Origin: Clostridiales bacterium
GTDB taxonomy: Bacteria; Bacillota; Clostridia; TANB77; CAG-508
Direction of reading: 5' to 3'
Length of the DNA stretch: 64,000 nt
Assembly: GCA_019417465.1 (NCBI GenBank)
Contig: DXVF01000001.1
Span: 28,196 to 92,195 of the forward strand
This document shows positions 20,404-32,393 of this stretch, one piece after another; position 1 is the stretch's first letter; each line of letters opens with the position of its first letter. The notes beneath the pieces were generated by a model. The model worked only from the letters and a program-made list of their open reading frames with translations. It was not told the origin of the DNA and did no database searches. Made by a program: the position numbers and the translations under genes.

Positions 20404-20763
20404 TTATTTTATCATTTCCCAACTTTTAAAATAGATACATTCTAAATTTTTATTAAATCTTATTTCATATATGCCATCATATATTTCATTATTTTGTTCT
20501 AAATACCATTCTGCAATTAATGTATTGTTATTTTTATCTATAGCTAAAATTTGTATTTCAATTTTCTTTATATCTTCGTTTTTAATATGTTTCCATTCTT
20601 GATTTATTTCTTCTAAAGTAGTATATGGACTCATAAATGGAGTTTCTTGATAAAATGTTGTTTTAGTAAATAAAGAAACTGCTTTTTCTATATCTTTATT
20701 AAACCAATATTCTTTTAATTTATTTAACCATTCTTCTGCAAATTTATAATCTATAACATTCAT
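20404..20763 (-). CDS. NTF2/SnoaL-like small protein
   Basis: About 119 residues. The order helix (FAEEWLNKLKEYWFNKDIEK), then VSLFTKTTFYQETPF, then alternating strands (IQILAIDKNNNTLIAEWYLE) fits the NTF2-like cone fold. It lies 10 bp downstream of the Cap15-like gene and may be a third CBASS operon gene or unrelated cargo. Start chosen at 20763 for spacing to GGAG. Confidence 0.55.
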   Translation of the reverse strand: MNVIDYKFAEEWLNKLKEYWFNKDIEKAVSLFTKTTFYQETPFMSPYTTLEEINQEWKHIKNEDIKKIEIQILAIDKNNNTLIAEWYLEQNNEIYDGIYEIRFNKNLECIYFKSWEMIK

Positions 20764-20773
20764 AATCATTCTC

Positions 20774-21349
20774 CTATTTTTTACTCTCTACCAATTGCTT
20801 TTTTATAGTTTTATTTTTTTCTGTTGCACTTTGTAGTACGATATCTCCTCTAGTGCATCTATCTGTAAAATATTGTCCTTCTAAATTATTTTTATCTTTA
20901 ATTTCTAATATACACATTCCATAATGCATTGGACTTCTATGTTTATGTATGGCTTTAGGATTATTTATATACCCAAAAGAAAGCATTTTAGTTCCATATT
21001 CTTCATAAAAATTAGCTGTAATTGATTTACTTGAACTTTCTCCAGATTTAAAATTTATTTTAGTTTCAAACAAATTTTGTTTTACTGAAATTTGTATATC
21101 TCTTTCTATATCATCATAGTTTGAAACTAACTTACCTTTATATTCTTTTCTTAACTTTGGAACTTTTTCAAGCGGATTAATTCTCCACAAAAATGTAACA
21201 TATAAAATTACAATACCAGAGGTAATAGCAGTTGCATAGGTTAACGCATCCCAAAACTCAATATTTTTACAGAACCATTTTAATACTATAAATGTTATTA
21301 TGGCTATTCCACATATATATTCTACATATTTTTTATATCTATCGTCCAT
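20774..21349 (-). CDS. cap15: Cap15-like CBASS effector (two membrane segments plus beta domain)
   Basis: 191 residues from the ATG at 21349. Two hydrophobic segments (ICGIAIITFIVLKWF and ITSGIVILYVTFLW) are followed by a strand-rich domain. This matches the SMODS-associated 2TM beta-strand effector (Cap15), which in known systems binds a cyclic nucleotide and disrupts the inner membrane during phage infection. The start overlaps the tail of the CD-NTase gene, with GGAG in that tail, so the two are co-translated. No Cap2/Cap3 genes are present, making a minimal type I CBASS. Confidence 0.7.
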   Translation of the reverse strand: MDDRYKKYVEYICGIAIITFIVLKWFCKNIEFWDALTYATAITSGIVILYVTFLWRINPLEKVPKLRKEYKGKLVSNYDDIERDIQISVKQNLFETKINFKSGESSSKSITANFYEEYGTKMLSFGYINNPKAIHKHRSPMHYGMCILEIKDKNNLEGQYFTDRCTRGDIVLQSATEKNKTIKKQLVESKK

Positions 21350-21350
21350 T

Positions 21351-22316
21351 CTATTGCTCCTTAATATCATATTCATAAAAGCTATTTATATCATCTATAA
21401 ATCTTTTATAATCATTTAATACTTGTTGGGTTGGAAACAACTCTTTAATTCCATTTGCTTCTTTATAATTGCTAATATTTTCTCTTTGAACATATTTAAT
21501 CAATTCATCAAATGTATATCTATATATTGAAGAATATGTAGCATATACTCGATCTGGAATATTCCACAATAAAGATTCTAATCCGAAAGATGAAACGTTA
21601 TTTGCACTTGAATATCCAATATCTTGCATAATATATCTCATTTTTTTAATTATTCTTACCATTTTCTTATACATAAAATTGGTTGAAGAATTTTTGGCTT
21701 TTCCATTTCTTATATGTAATTCAGGATAGTTTATTATTGTACCTCCACTATCAGGGTAAATTACAATTCCTTCTACATAATTATCATCCAAGTTGCTATA
21801 ATCATTAGAATAATCTCTATATCTCATAGAAGGTACTGTATCTGTATCTACCCTGTATGTATTACCATTAATTTTTATTGATTTATCTTTTCTTACAACA
21901 TCATCCCCAAATTTATATTCTAATACCTTTTGAACATCATCTTTAAATTTATATAATGAATCAGTTGCATCAACATGCCCATATGCAGATGAAGTAGTAC
22001 CTGTCCTATATTTAGGCTTAAACATTGATTCTAAAATTATTGCTATATCAACATCACTTTCTCTTCGTACATTAGTATTATTAGCAAAAGAGCCTTGTAA
22101 AAACAATTTAACTTTTCTGTTATTATCTTTACTTCTTAATACAGTACCAAATGTATATGTATCTGCTATTAAATTTTGAATATCGTTAGAGTCATCTATA
22201 AATCCTGTTTCCTTCATTGCATCTCTAACCATTCTAATTGCATTTTTGCATTTTTCAATCTCTGTTTCGCTAAGAGGTTGTGCATAATTTTTAAGTTCTT
22301 GTTCTGTAAATTTCAT
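21351..22316 (-). CDS. cdnA: CBASS CD-NTase (cGAS/DncV-like nucleotidyltransferase)
   Basis: 321 residues. The polymerase-beta-like core is clear: LQGSFANNTNVRRESDVDIA gives the GS motif and the first catalytic acidic pair, and RVDTDTVPS gives the third Asp. It makes a cyclic oligonucleotide signal that activates the Cap15-like effector encoded next. The clade and product nucleotide cannot be told from sight, so the symbol is generic. Confidence 0.8.
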   Translation of the reverse strand: MKFTEQELKNYAQPLSETEIEKCKNAIRMVRDAMKETGFIDDSNDIQNLIADTYTFGTVLRSKDNNRKVKLFLQGSFANNTNVRRESDVDIAIILESMFKPKYRTGTTSSAYGHVDATDSLYKFKDDVQKVLEYKFGDDVVRKDKSIKINGNTYRVDTDTVPSMRYRDYSNDYSNLDDNYVEGIVIYPDSGGTIINYPELHIRNGKAKNSSTNFMYKKMVRIIKKMRYIMQDIGYSSANNVSSFGLESLLWNIPDRVYATYSSIYRYTFDELIKYVQRENISNYKEANGIKELFPTQQVLNDYKRFIDDINSFYEYDIKEQ

Positions 22317-22361
22317 ATATAGTTCTACCTTTCATGTTTTCATTTTTAATGTTAGTTGTTG

Positions 22362-22405
22362 CTCTGCCACAACTCTGCCACAACTCTGCCATAACTCTGC
22401 CATTA
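22362..22405. repeat. Four tandem 11-bp repeats
   Basis: CTCTGCCACAA twice, then CTCTGCCATAA and CTCTGCCATTA, directly after the Fic stop codon. On the gene strand the unit is TGGCAGAGTTR. Confidence 0.8.
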
Positions 22406-23398
22406 TTCAACAATTCTGTATTTTCTATTAGGGTCTTTTTCACCATTTCCAATTATTTCAATAGTATTATTATCAGCTAATTTTTTTAGAATTCTTCTAG
22501 CAGTTCTATCTGCAATAGCAGTTTCTTCTATTATTTCTTTTGCACCTATTAAAACATTTCTTTTAATACATTCAATTATTTTAATTTCATTTTCAGAAAG
22601 TAATAATTGAGATTTTTCTTTCATTTCTTTTGAATTCATCATCTCGTCAATTGATTCGCTTATAATTTTTAGCATAAATTCTATAAATTCATTTGAATTT
22701 CCAGCATTGTTGCAATTTTGAATAGCAGTATAATATTCTTCTTGATTTTTCTTTATAATACTTTCAATAGGCAAGTAAGTAAATGCCTTTTCCCAGTGTG
22801 CTAAAATTGCTGTTTGCCATAATCTTGCTGTTCTACCATTTCCATCGTGGAAAGGATGTATAAAGACAAATTCGTAATGGAATATGCAAGACAAAATAAG
22901 TGGACTTATTTTATCTTTAGATTCATTCATCCAATTAAATAAGTTGTCCATTAAATCAGGGACTAATTTATGTGGAGGACAAGTAAAAATACATACATCT
23001 CCATCATAAACACCTTCGCCGTGATTTCTAAATTTACCTGCATCTTTTTCAATTAAAAAGGTTAATATTCCATGTATTTTCTTTAAATCTTCTACAGAGT
23101 AAGGATTTACTTTATCAATTTGTTCGTATGCTTCATAAGCATTTTTTACTTCTTGAATATCTTTTTGTTCTCCCATTACTGGTTTTCCATTTATAACATC
23201 TTCTACTTGAAATAGAGATAATTGATTATTTTCAATTGCAAGAGAAGAATGAATAGATTTTATTCTTGATTTTCTTCTTAGTTCAGGATATCTATTTAAA
23301 CTTTCAAAATAATTAGCTTCGCCAATTTTTTTCATAATATCTGTTGCATAGTTTAACATTTTATCAGTAATAGTATATGGTGGATAATTGTTTTCCAT
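22403..23398 (-). CDS. Fic family protein
   Basis: 331 residues. The catalytic motif HPFHDGNGRTARLWQ (AMP-transfer His, phosphate loop) lies near residue 180. An N-terminal SxAIENN segment (SSLAIENNQLS) matches the inhibitory helix motif of self-controlled Fic proteins, and a C-terminal winged helix (TAIADRTARRILKKL) is typical of stand-alone Fic regulators. Start at 23398 after GGAGG. It modifies an unknown target by AMP transfer. Confidence 0.85.
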   Translation of the reverse strand: MENNYPPYTITDKMLNYATDIMKKIGEANYFESLNRYPELRRKSRIKSIHSSLAIENNQLSLFQVEDVINGKPVMGEQKDIQEVKNAYEAYEQIDKVNPYSVEDLKKIHGILTFLIEKDAGKFRNHGEGVYDGDVCIFTCPPHKLVPDLMDNLFNWMNESKDKISPLILSCIFHYEFVFIHPFHDGNGRTARLWQTAILAHWEKAFTYLPIESIIKKNQEEYYTAIQNCNNAGNSNEFIEFMLKIISESIDEMMNSKEMKEKSQLLLSENEIKIIECIKRNVLIGAKEIIEETAIADRTARRILKKLADNNTIEIIGNGEKDPNRKYRIVE

Positions 23399-23422
23399 CT
23401 TCAACCTCCAAATAAATTTAAT

Positions 23423-24358
23423 TTACTTAATATAATTATTTTTCTTTTGTCTGCTTTTATCTAAATTTTCTCTATTTCTACATTGAATAGTATCATATTC
23501 AGCTTTAATATTTTCAGCAATAAAAGGGTTACCACAATGCTTACATAGTTTAACTTCTGTTCTTCCAGATGTTTCATTTAAAAGTAATATTGTTTCAATT
23601 ATTTCACTTAAAGACTTAAAATTCCATTTAAATTTTATTTGTCCGTTCTCAGCACTATATGAAATATTAGGTTTTTTCAAACTATTTCCACTAATGCTTT
23701 CTTGATATACTTGTTTTATATCTTCTGATACATCATCATATAAGTATGCACAGATTAAAAGTTTTTTATTGTAAATAATTGTAGCAAAATCAATAATCTC
23801 TGCAATTGTTTCAGCATAGTTTTTTGAGAATATTATATCATTAAGTCTATTTCCTTCGGTTTGTTTAAAATTACTATCAAATCCTGTATTTCTATGATAA
23901 TCATCAGATTTCATTGTAGTATTCCAATCTATTTTAGCATCTTTCCAAAAATATTTCTTTTCAAATTCTAATGCACTTATAGAAGTATTATATCCCAAAT
24001 TAACAGGAATTTCTCCATTATCCATAAATTCATAGTTTTCTGGTAAATATCTAAAATTGCCAAGTAATCCATAGTTACTAACAAATTCCAGAACTAAATC
24101 TTGAAATTTTTCAATTTTACTTTGAGCTTCAATAGATACTTCTTTATTTCCCAATTTAAACATTTCATTTCCAACAGATTCTTTTCCAATTACCAATAAA
24201 TCTTTTAACATTTTATTTCTTACTTCAAATGGATCAAATGTACTTGCTTTCGCATTTTTATCTGGTAATATGTAATATTTATCATCCTTTTTTTCAATTA
24301 TGTACTTATCATATTTGCACCATTTTGCAGTAAATTCAATCTTTTCTTCTTTAATCAT
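23423..24358 (-). CDS. Zinc-ribbon protein, second paralogue
   Basis: 311 residues. C-terminal motif CKHCGNPFIAENIKAEYD followed by QCRNRENLDKSR, matching the protein at 106-1011. The upstream part is alpha/beta and unassigned. Start at 24358 after GAGGTG. It lies 24 bp upstream of the Fic gene and probably shares its transcript. Function unknown. Confidence 0.6.
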   Translation of the reverse strand: MIKEEKIEFTAKWCKYDKYIIEKKDDKYYILPDKNAKASTFDPFEVRNKMLKDLLVIGKESVGNEMFKLGNKEVSIEAQSKIEKFQDLVLEFVSNYGLLGNFRYLPENYEFMDNGEIPVNLGYNTSISALEFEKKYFWKDAKIDWNTTMKSDDYHRNTGFDSNFKQTEGNRLNDIIFSKNYAETIAEIIDFATIIYNKKLLICAYLYDDVSEDIKQVYQESISGNSLKKPNISYSAENGQIKFKWNFKSLSEIIETILLLNETSGRTEVKLCKHCGNPFIAENIKAEYDTIQCRNRENLDKSRQKKNNYIK

Positions 24359-24598
24359 TTCACACCTCATAAAAAATTTTAGAAAATTTTAGAAAACTAA
24401 TTGACTTTTCTAATAATATATTATAAACTTGATATAGTTAAGTTACTTAACTATATCATAACAATATACTGTACTTCACAAAATATGCTATTATGATATA
24501 GAGTAAGTTTAAAACATATATCTATATTATATATTTTTTTCAAAATATTGTCAATAGATGGTAACTTTACAAAAAAGAAATGAAAGGAGGAATTGCCT

Positions 24599-24802
24599 AT
24601 GTACGAAACAAGAACTAATGAAAAACCAATGCCAATTATTTATACAACAAAAGATATTTGCAAAATGTTTCATATTGGTAGAGTAAAATGTTTAGAGCTA
24701 TTTCACAGAGCTGATTTTCCAGCACAGAAATATGGCAGAGGTTTTGGAATTGAAGCTAATGCTTTAACAAATTATATGAGTTCTAGACATATTATCTCAT
24801 GA
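24599..24802 (+). CDS. xis: Excisionase-like helix-turn-helix protein
   Basis: 67 residues. IYTTKDICKMFHIGRVKCLELF is a MerR/excisionase-type winged helix, and the C-terminus KYGRGFGIEANALTNYM fits Xis. Start after AAAGGAGG. It precedes the integrase, the normal order in Tn916-like elements. Confidence 0.75.
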   Translation: MYETRTNEKPMPIIYTTKDICKMFHIGRVKCLELFHRADFPAQKYGRGFGIEANALTNYMSSRHIIS

Positions 24803-24952
24803 AAAGCAAAAGAGATTTAGAATTGGCACTTCTAAACCTCTAATAAGTACACGGGAATGTCATCCTATGTATTTCTCTCAAAAATATTATAGCACAAGTA
24901 AGTAATTACTTGCAAGACATTCCCTTTAAAAAAATTATGAAGGGAGTAAAAA
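24803..24952 (+). promoter_or_regulatory. xis-int spacer with palindrome
   Basis: CAAGTAA-GT-AATTACTTG near 24896-24913 is a near-perfect palindrome. No ORF. It could be an operator or part of an integrase arm site. Confidence 0.4.
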
Positions 24953-26363
24953 ATGAGCAAGAAGAAAGAATTTGTCGAAGGTATCGACTATGTTATTACA
25001 ATAAGAAAACGAAAGAAATTTATAAAAAATCCAAAGAAAAATATATGTCCTATATGTGAAAGTTGTAATCATAAAAATTTGTGTTTAAATCGTAGAAATA
25101 AAGAAACAATGGAAAGATGTAATAAGTGTAAAAAATGTACTAATACAGATTGTTGCGATAAGTTCCATTTCTATGACGAATATGAAGGAAGATTATTAAA
25201 GCTTGGTATAAATGCAAATACGGTAAAAGCTATTAGACAGTCTTTTTCTGGTAAAACAAAAGATGTTGTTTTAGAAAAATTAAAAGTACAATATATCAAA
25301 AACAAAGAAGAAGGAATTAAAGAAACAATTTATACACCAAATGAGGTTTCAATACTTGAACTAGCTAAACAAATAGAAGAACAGAAATATGCAAACTATA
25401 AAAGCTTGTACTGCTTATAACTTTATGTTTAAACCTATTCAAAATGTAACCAGAAATGAAATTGAAAGGTTTTTACAAGCAGAAAGACATAAGGCTAATT
25501 CTACTATTTCAAAAGAATATAGTATTATAACAAAAGCATTTGATTTAGCATATAATAAAAATCTTATTGATAAAGAAATCGCACTAGATTTTAAACTTGA
25601 TCCAATAGAAAAACCTAAAAGCTATAAAGAAGACAAAGATGTTGTAGCTTTTACAATGAAAGAAGAATATATGTTAGTTCAATATATGAATTCTCATTAT
25701 TCTCAATATAACAATATGATATTACTAGCATTATATACAGGAATGAGAATTGGTGAAGTATTAGCTCTTACAACTGATGATATTAATTTTGATGAAGACT
25801 ATGGAACAATTAAAGTTACCAGAACATTAACTAAAAATAAAAATGGTAAAACAATTGTAGGAAGTGTTCCAAAGACTAAAAATGCTAAAAGAAGTTTGCA
25901 TTTAGATAAAAAATCAAAAGAAATAGTAGAAAAAGCAATTAATGAAATGAAACCAAACAAGAGAAATTTGATATTTCTTCGCAAGGATGGCAAGTTATAT
26001 GAGAATAGTCAAGTAAATGGTGGATTCAAAAGAATATGTAAAAATGTTGATATACAAGTTATTGTTGTTAAGCATAAAAAGAATTCTAAAACAAAAGGAA
26101 TTCACTATGTAAATGAAAAAACAAGTGATGTTCATGTTCATATGTTAAGACATACTTTCGCAACTAGATGTATTGAGGCAGGAATGGATTTAGCAACATT
26201 ACAAAAGATATTAGGACAGGCAAATATACAAACTACAATTAATATTTATGGAGATATATTTGATTATCATCAAAAAAATCAAATGTATAAATACACAGAA
26301 TATATGCAAAAGATGAATGAAAAATACGATAAAGAATTTGAAAATAATACGAAAAAAGAATAA
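24953..26363 (+). pseudogene. int: Tyrosine integrase with a frame break
   Basis: The N-terminal part has Cys clusters (CPICESC, CNKCKKCTNTDCC) and an AP2-like/SAM-like start. The frame ends at 25420. The rest, from KACTAYNFMFKP in the +1 frame, holds the catalytic domain: TGMRIGEVL (Arg), HMLRHTFATR (His-Leu-Arg), LGQANIQTTINIYG (Tyr). The break lies at AAAA-GCT (25400-25403), not at CGG, so it looks like a simple indel. Without both parts the DNA-binding arm and the catalytic core are separate. Integrates the repA/mobA/CBASS element. Confidence 0.75.
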
Positions 26364-26396
26364 GATAATAGTAAATAATTTGATAGAAAAATATAT

Positions 26397-26413
26397 TCCC
26401 GACAATGTCGGGA
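26397..26413. repeat. TCCCGACA-a-TGTCGGGA palindrome after int
   Basis: Inverted copies of the TGTCGGGA motif also found twice before repA at 16643-16663. It may mark the element ends or act as a terminator. Confidence 0.45.
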
Positions 26414-26474
26414 CAAAGATATGAAATTTGGTAACTATTTGTATTAAAGGGTTAGAGGGCAAAAAAACTTTGCT

Positions 26475-26510
26475 CATCTGCACCAACGACGTTTCTGTTC
26501 GAACTTTTAT
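26475..26510. other. Left boundary of element copy B
   Basis: Sequence identity with copy A begins at CATCTGCACCAACGACG, the same bases that form the tRNA-Leu 3' end in copy A. Upstream sequences differ. This fixes the left end of the duplicated module. Confidence 0.6.
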
Positions 26511-26616
26511 GAACAGATATGATATGAAAATCAATCAGAAAATAAAAATCTGGTTGATTTTTTGTTGTTTTTAAAAGCAATATCAAAATCATCCAAGCGA
26601 AAGGATGGTGTGTGAA

Positions 26617-26886
26617 ATGCAGATAATTAAGCAAGAATTACAATTTGAAGAAAGTCTAAAACAAAGACTTGAGTTTATATGTGAGTTCTCTAAAGTTAGC
26701 CCTACTTTTATAAATGGTAGCATTAGGAAAATTGAAAAGACTAATATTTCGTATATTGAGCCTCATAAAGTGATTATCAAAAATATCACCTTATTAGTTT
26801 TTAATTATTCTAATGATGTGTATATTTCTAATTTATATAAAAAGATTAAAATATCTGAATTAGAAGAATATTTGAAAGGCATATAA
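26617..26886 (+). CDS. Conserved small element protein, copy B
   Basis: 89 residues, differing from copy A (10184-10453) at only a few positions, such as SPTFINGS for TPTFINGS. Same position before the recombinase. Function unknown. Confidence 0.6.
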   Translation: MQIIKQELQFEESLKQRLEFICEFSKVSPTFINGSIRKIEKTNISYIEPHKVIIKNITLLVFNYSNDVYISNLYKKIKISELEEYLKGI

Positions 26887-26897
26887 ACTGTTAAAAT

Positions 26898-26925
26898 TTG
26901 ACATTTTTTAAAATCGTGATATAAT
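26898..26925 (+). promoter_or_regulatory. Promoter of serine recombinase copy B
   Basis: Same TTGACA-16-TATAAT arrangement as copy A. Confidence 0.7.
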
Positions 26926-26963
26926 ATCTTATGTAAACACTGCGTTTATTGGGAGATGATTAT

Positions 26964-27017
26964 ATGTTTTATAGAAAAATATATTTTAAAATAAAAGTAT
27001 TTAAGAGGTGTCATTAG
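26964..27017 (+). CDS. Leader peptide of the recombinase attenuator, copy B
   Basis: Same 17-residue frame as at 10531-10584, again ending inside the terminator stem. Confidence 0.5.
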   Translation: MFYRKIYFKIKVFKRCH

Positions 27018-27050
27018 TATTATTGTGTACTATGATGCCTCTTTTTGAGT
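27001..27050 (+). terminator. Attenuator before the serine recombinase, copy B
   Basis: Same GAGGTGTCAT/ATGATGCCTC stem and T run as in copy A. Confidence 0.65.
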
Positions 27051-27068
27051 ATAGGAGGTTTGTAGAAA

Positions 27069-28998
<1,930 letters not shown>

Positions 28999-29198
28999 CG
29001 TGGCACGTTTTGTTTTTATGAAATAAAAATGAAAGTGGCGATAGTTAATTTGAATAAATCTTGTCCCTTATGGGAGAAAATTTATTGCCTCGCAGAGCCC
29101 CATGTTTTGATAGAATGTCAAAACATATAGGGGGGTTAGGAATATTGACTAAAGTCAAATTCCTATGCTCCGAAGAAAATTCTAAAGGAGGAAAAAAG

Positions 29199-30687
29199 AT
29201 GAGCGAAGAATTAGCATATTCTATTCACTTGGGTAGTGATAAAAATAAAACTGCAAAGGCTAAACAAACAGCAAAGAATAATCCCTCTGGAAAAACATCA
29301 TTCGCCAATAATGGAATACAAAATGCTACACAACTATCAAAAGTGAATAAACACAATTTAAGAGATTATGATAATAATAAAGATAATATCTATATTTTAT
29401 ATGGAACAAATAACTTATATCAAGATGTTCAAGACCTATATTTACAAGAATTTGAACAAGCAAGAATTGAATATAACAATAAACAAACTCGTGAAGATAG
29501 AAAAATAGACAACTATTTCAAACACATATCACAAGATAAACAAAAGGACTTGGCTTGTGAACTAATAATAGAACTTGGAGATATGGACTTTTGGAATGAT
29601 AAAAGTTTAGATTATAAAATGAATATGAGATATATTTTTAATGAACAAGTGCAAGACTTAATGAGAATTGTACCAGAATTTAAAGTTGCAAATGCAGTAA
29701 TACATTTTGATGAACTATCTCCACATCTACATTTAGTTGGTGTTCCTGTGAAAGATGATTATAAAAAAGGTATGAGGAAGCAACCTGCAAAATCAAAAGT
29801 ATTTACAAAAGAGTCTTTAGGTCGAATACAAGATGAAATGAGAGTTTGTTGTATAAAATCGTATAATAAACATTATGAAAAAAACTCAATACTAAAACAA
29901 AAGAAAAAAGGAAGAAATCAAGATATAGATGTTAAAGATATGGGAGATTATAGGCAAATAAAAAAGCAACTTGAACAGAAAGAAAAGAAACTCGCTGAAG
30001 CAAATAATCAAACTAAAAAGCTAGATAATACAACTAAAGATATAAACGCAATACTAGATAATCTAAAACCTACTAGACTAAATAAAAATAATATGGTCAT
30101 TTCAAACGAGGATGTTAAAAAACTAGATAATACAACTAAAGATATAACCACTATACTAGATAATTTAAAACCTAGTAAACTAAACAAAAATAATATGGTT
30201 ATTTCAAACAAGGAAGTCCAAATAATAAAAAATTACACAAATAGTGTAAAAGAGATACCACTAAAACTATTAGAAGTGTAAATGACTTAAATATGGCGAT
30301 TAAAGATTTTGAACATAGTTTTTTGAAATAAGACAAGAAAATCGTTCTCTTAAATATCTATTAGAATTAAAAGATGATGAAATAGATAGTTTAAAAGGCG
30401 AATTGTCTACTAAAGACAAGATTATTGGTAAATTACAAACTGAAAAAGAAAAGATAAAACAAGAACTACACAAGTTTAAAGATTTTTGGCATAGCATTAT
30501 GAGCCATTTCCACAAAAGAATATGTTACGATAAAGATGAAAACTATAAAATTGTTAGTGATGACCTATATAAAAATGGCATATTTGATAGCAATGATAAT
30601 GAGATTGCTAATAATATTTATAGAAAAGTAACTATACCTGATGAAAACAAGCAAAACAAGAAGAAAGATAATGATACCAGATTTTAA
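29199..30687 (+). pseudogene. MobV-type relaxase, copy B, C-terminal half decayed
   Basis: Residues 1 to about 350 match copy A closely and keep HFDELSPHLHLVG. A repeat of about 105 bp (KKLDNTTKDI...LNKNNMVISN) has been duplicated. Two bases are then gained near 30250 relative to copy A, ending the frame at 30281, and one base is lost near 30322. The tail resumes at 30403-30687. No CGG is involved, so this is ordinary decay. The N-terminal nicking domain could still be made. An upstream TTG at 29145 is in frame. Confidence 0.75.
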
Positions 30688-30703
30688 AAAGAGGAAAAGA
30701 GTT

Positions 30704-31093
30704 ATGAATAAGAAATTACCAAAGACAAAAATTGATGAAAGAACAGGCATTGAATATCATTTAGAGGGAGATTATTATATACCAAGCCTAGCAACACCTA
30801 AACAGGAAAAAATTACTTTAAATAAATATGGAAGAATGAGATTGAAATATTTAAAAGAACACACAAAAGCTGATTATGTGATAATGCTTATGGATGGAAC
30901 TTTAAATGCACACTTAAAAGAACTACAAGAAACAGCAGACAATAGAGTTCAGCAGATTATTAGTGAGTTAAAAATTAAAAGCGATTTGACCGAAGATATG
31001 AAAAATACAAATATGCTTTATTGGGTAGGCACTATGAACTCCATTAAGACACAAGCAGAAGAAATCGTTTTTAACGAATTAATTTATGTGTAA
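30704..31093 (+). CDS. tnpV: TnpV, copy B
   Basis: 129 residues, close to copy A (PKTKIDERTGIEYHLEGDYY; ending IVFNELIYV). Start after AAGAGGAAAAGA. Last gene of element copy B. Confidence 0.8.
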   Translation: MNKKLPKTKIDERTGIEYHLEGDYYIPSLATPKQEKITLNKYGRMRLKYLKEHTKADYVIMLMDGTLNAHLKELQETADNRVQQIISELKIKSDLTEDMKNTNMLYWVGTMNSIKTQAEEIVFNELIYV

Positions 31094-31100
31094 AAGTATT

Positions 31101-31136
31101 TAAAATCGAATGAAGTTCAAATTCATTCGATTTTAA
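31101..31136. terminator. Terminator after tnpV B
   Basis: AAAATCGAATGAA and TTCATTCGATTTT form a long hairpin between convergent genes. Confidence 0.7.
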
Positions 31137-31155
31137 ACAATTTCAATTTTTTATA

Positions 31156-32322
31156 CTAATTTTGTTTCATTTTATATAATCTTATTTCATTGATAACACT
31201 TAGAATTAGTGTAACCACTATTAATATTAATGCTAAATTAACATTTATATTTAATAATATGTAAGATGAAAGCATACCTGAAAAATATCCAAAAAGATTA
31301 ATTAATAGTTCTTTTTGTGCAACACTTATGTTATCTTTATCCATATGTATCATAGTAAAATTTGACATAGTGTTAAATGGATTTAGCAAACCATTTAATA
31401 ATAAAATAGCATAAATAGCATAAGGACAGAAGAACGAAATAATAACCAATATTGCTATCATTGATTTGCACAATATATCACCTTTTACAATTATTTTATT
31501 TTTTATTAAATAAGCAGATAACCAGAACCCCACACTACTTAAAAACCATGCAGCAGTTTTAAAAGTTTTTAATATGCTTAAGTCTAAATTACTATCAATT
31601 GCTATCATTGATAGTAATACTACTAAAGAACTTAGTGCGAACTTTCCTAAGAATCTAGTAATAACCCAATTTCTATAATATTTAGTATAATTTTTTAAAT
31701 TCAATTTTTGTTTTAGTGGTATAATACATTCTTCTTTATTTTTAGGGCAATTTTTAACTTTAGAAATAGGTAAAGTTAATAATAAGAAAACTGTTGCACT
31801 AAAAAGTGTTACTATGATCATAGTAGTATTCATAAATTTTGTTGTAAGAAAGCTTGCAATTCCAATTCCAATCATAAAAGTAATTTTAAAAATTGATATT
31901 CTTTTTGAGTGTACTTCTGTTGCCTTTTCATCTGGTAAAGAATTATATACATAGGCATAATGATAACCAGAATATACTTCTAATACCAACGTTTCTAGCA
32001 CATAAATTATTGAAAATAAAATTAACCAACCTAAATTATAAGTTACTCCAATTAATACAGAAGCTATAGAACATAAAATTACACATATAATAAAAATTTT
32101 ATTAGGCTTTTTAGAATCGTTTATGTATATACAAATTAGTGTTGCAAAAAGCTTTGCAACTCCAATATTAGCTGATATTAATGATATTAATAGTTTATTG
32201 TTATGCTGAAGATATACTAAATCAGAAACCACACTATCCCAATCTAATAATCCAAAAGCTAAACCCTCAATTCCAATTAGTAAAATAAATATAATATTTC
32301 TTTTTATCATTTCTTGCTTCAT
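31156..32322 (-). CDS. Major facilitator superfamily transporter
   Basis: 388 residues with about 10-12 hydrophobic segments spread over the whole length and short charged loops. The overall pattern, including a central basic loop (KVKNCPKNKEECIIPLKQKL), fits an MFS exporter with two six-helix halves. The substrate is unknown; drug or peptide export is a usual role. Convergent with element copy B. Confidence 0.65.
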   Translation of the reverse strand: MKQEMIKRNIIFILLIGIEGLAFGLLDWDSVVSDLVYLQHNNKLLISLISANIGVAKLFATLICIYINDSKKPNKIFIICVILCSIASVLIGVTYNLGWLILFSIIYVLETLVLEVYSGYHYAYVYNSLPDEKATEVHSKRISIFKITFMIGIGIASFLTTKFMNTTMIIVTLFSATVFLLLTLPISKVKNCPKNKEECIIPLKQKLNLKNYTKYYRNWVITRFLGKFALSSLVVLLSMIAIDSNLDLSILKTFKTAAWFLSSVGFWLSAYLIKNKIIVKGDILCKSMIAILVIISFFCPYAIYAILLLNGLLNPFNTMSNFTMIHMDKDNISVAQKELLINLFGYFSGMLSSYILLNINVNLALILIVVTLILSVINEIRLYKMKQN

Positions 32323-32393
32323 TATTTTCTATATCTCCTTTGTTTTTCTATTAAGCTTCGTAAAGTCTCAGTTCAGTTATTTATTTAAGAGAT

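Noticed and set aside
22362..22405. CRISPR-like array after fic.
   Set aside because: Units are 11 bp with no spacers; a simple tandem repeat.
29061..29198. An extended relaxase B start at 29061.
   Set aside because: The stretch covers the hairpin region before the gene and has no counterpart in copy A; AAAGGAGG marks the start at 29199.
29199..30687. Relaxase copy B as a CGG shift gene.
   Set aside because: It carries a duplication, a two-base gain and a one-base loss relative to copy A, none at CGG; ordinary decay.
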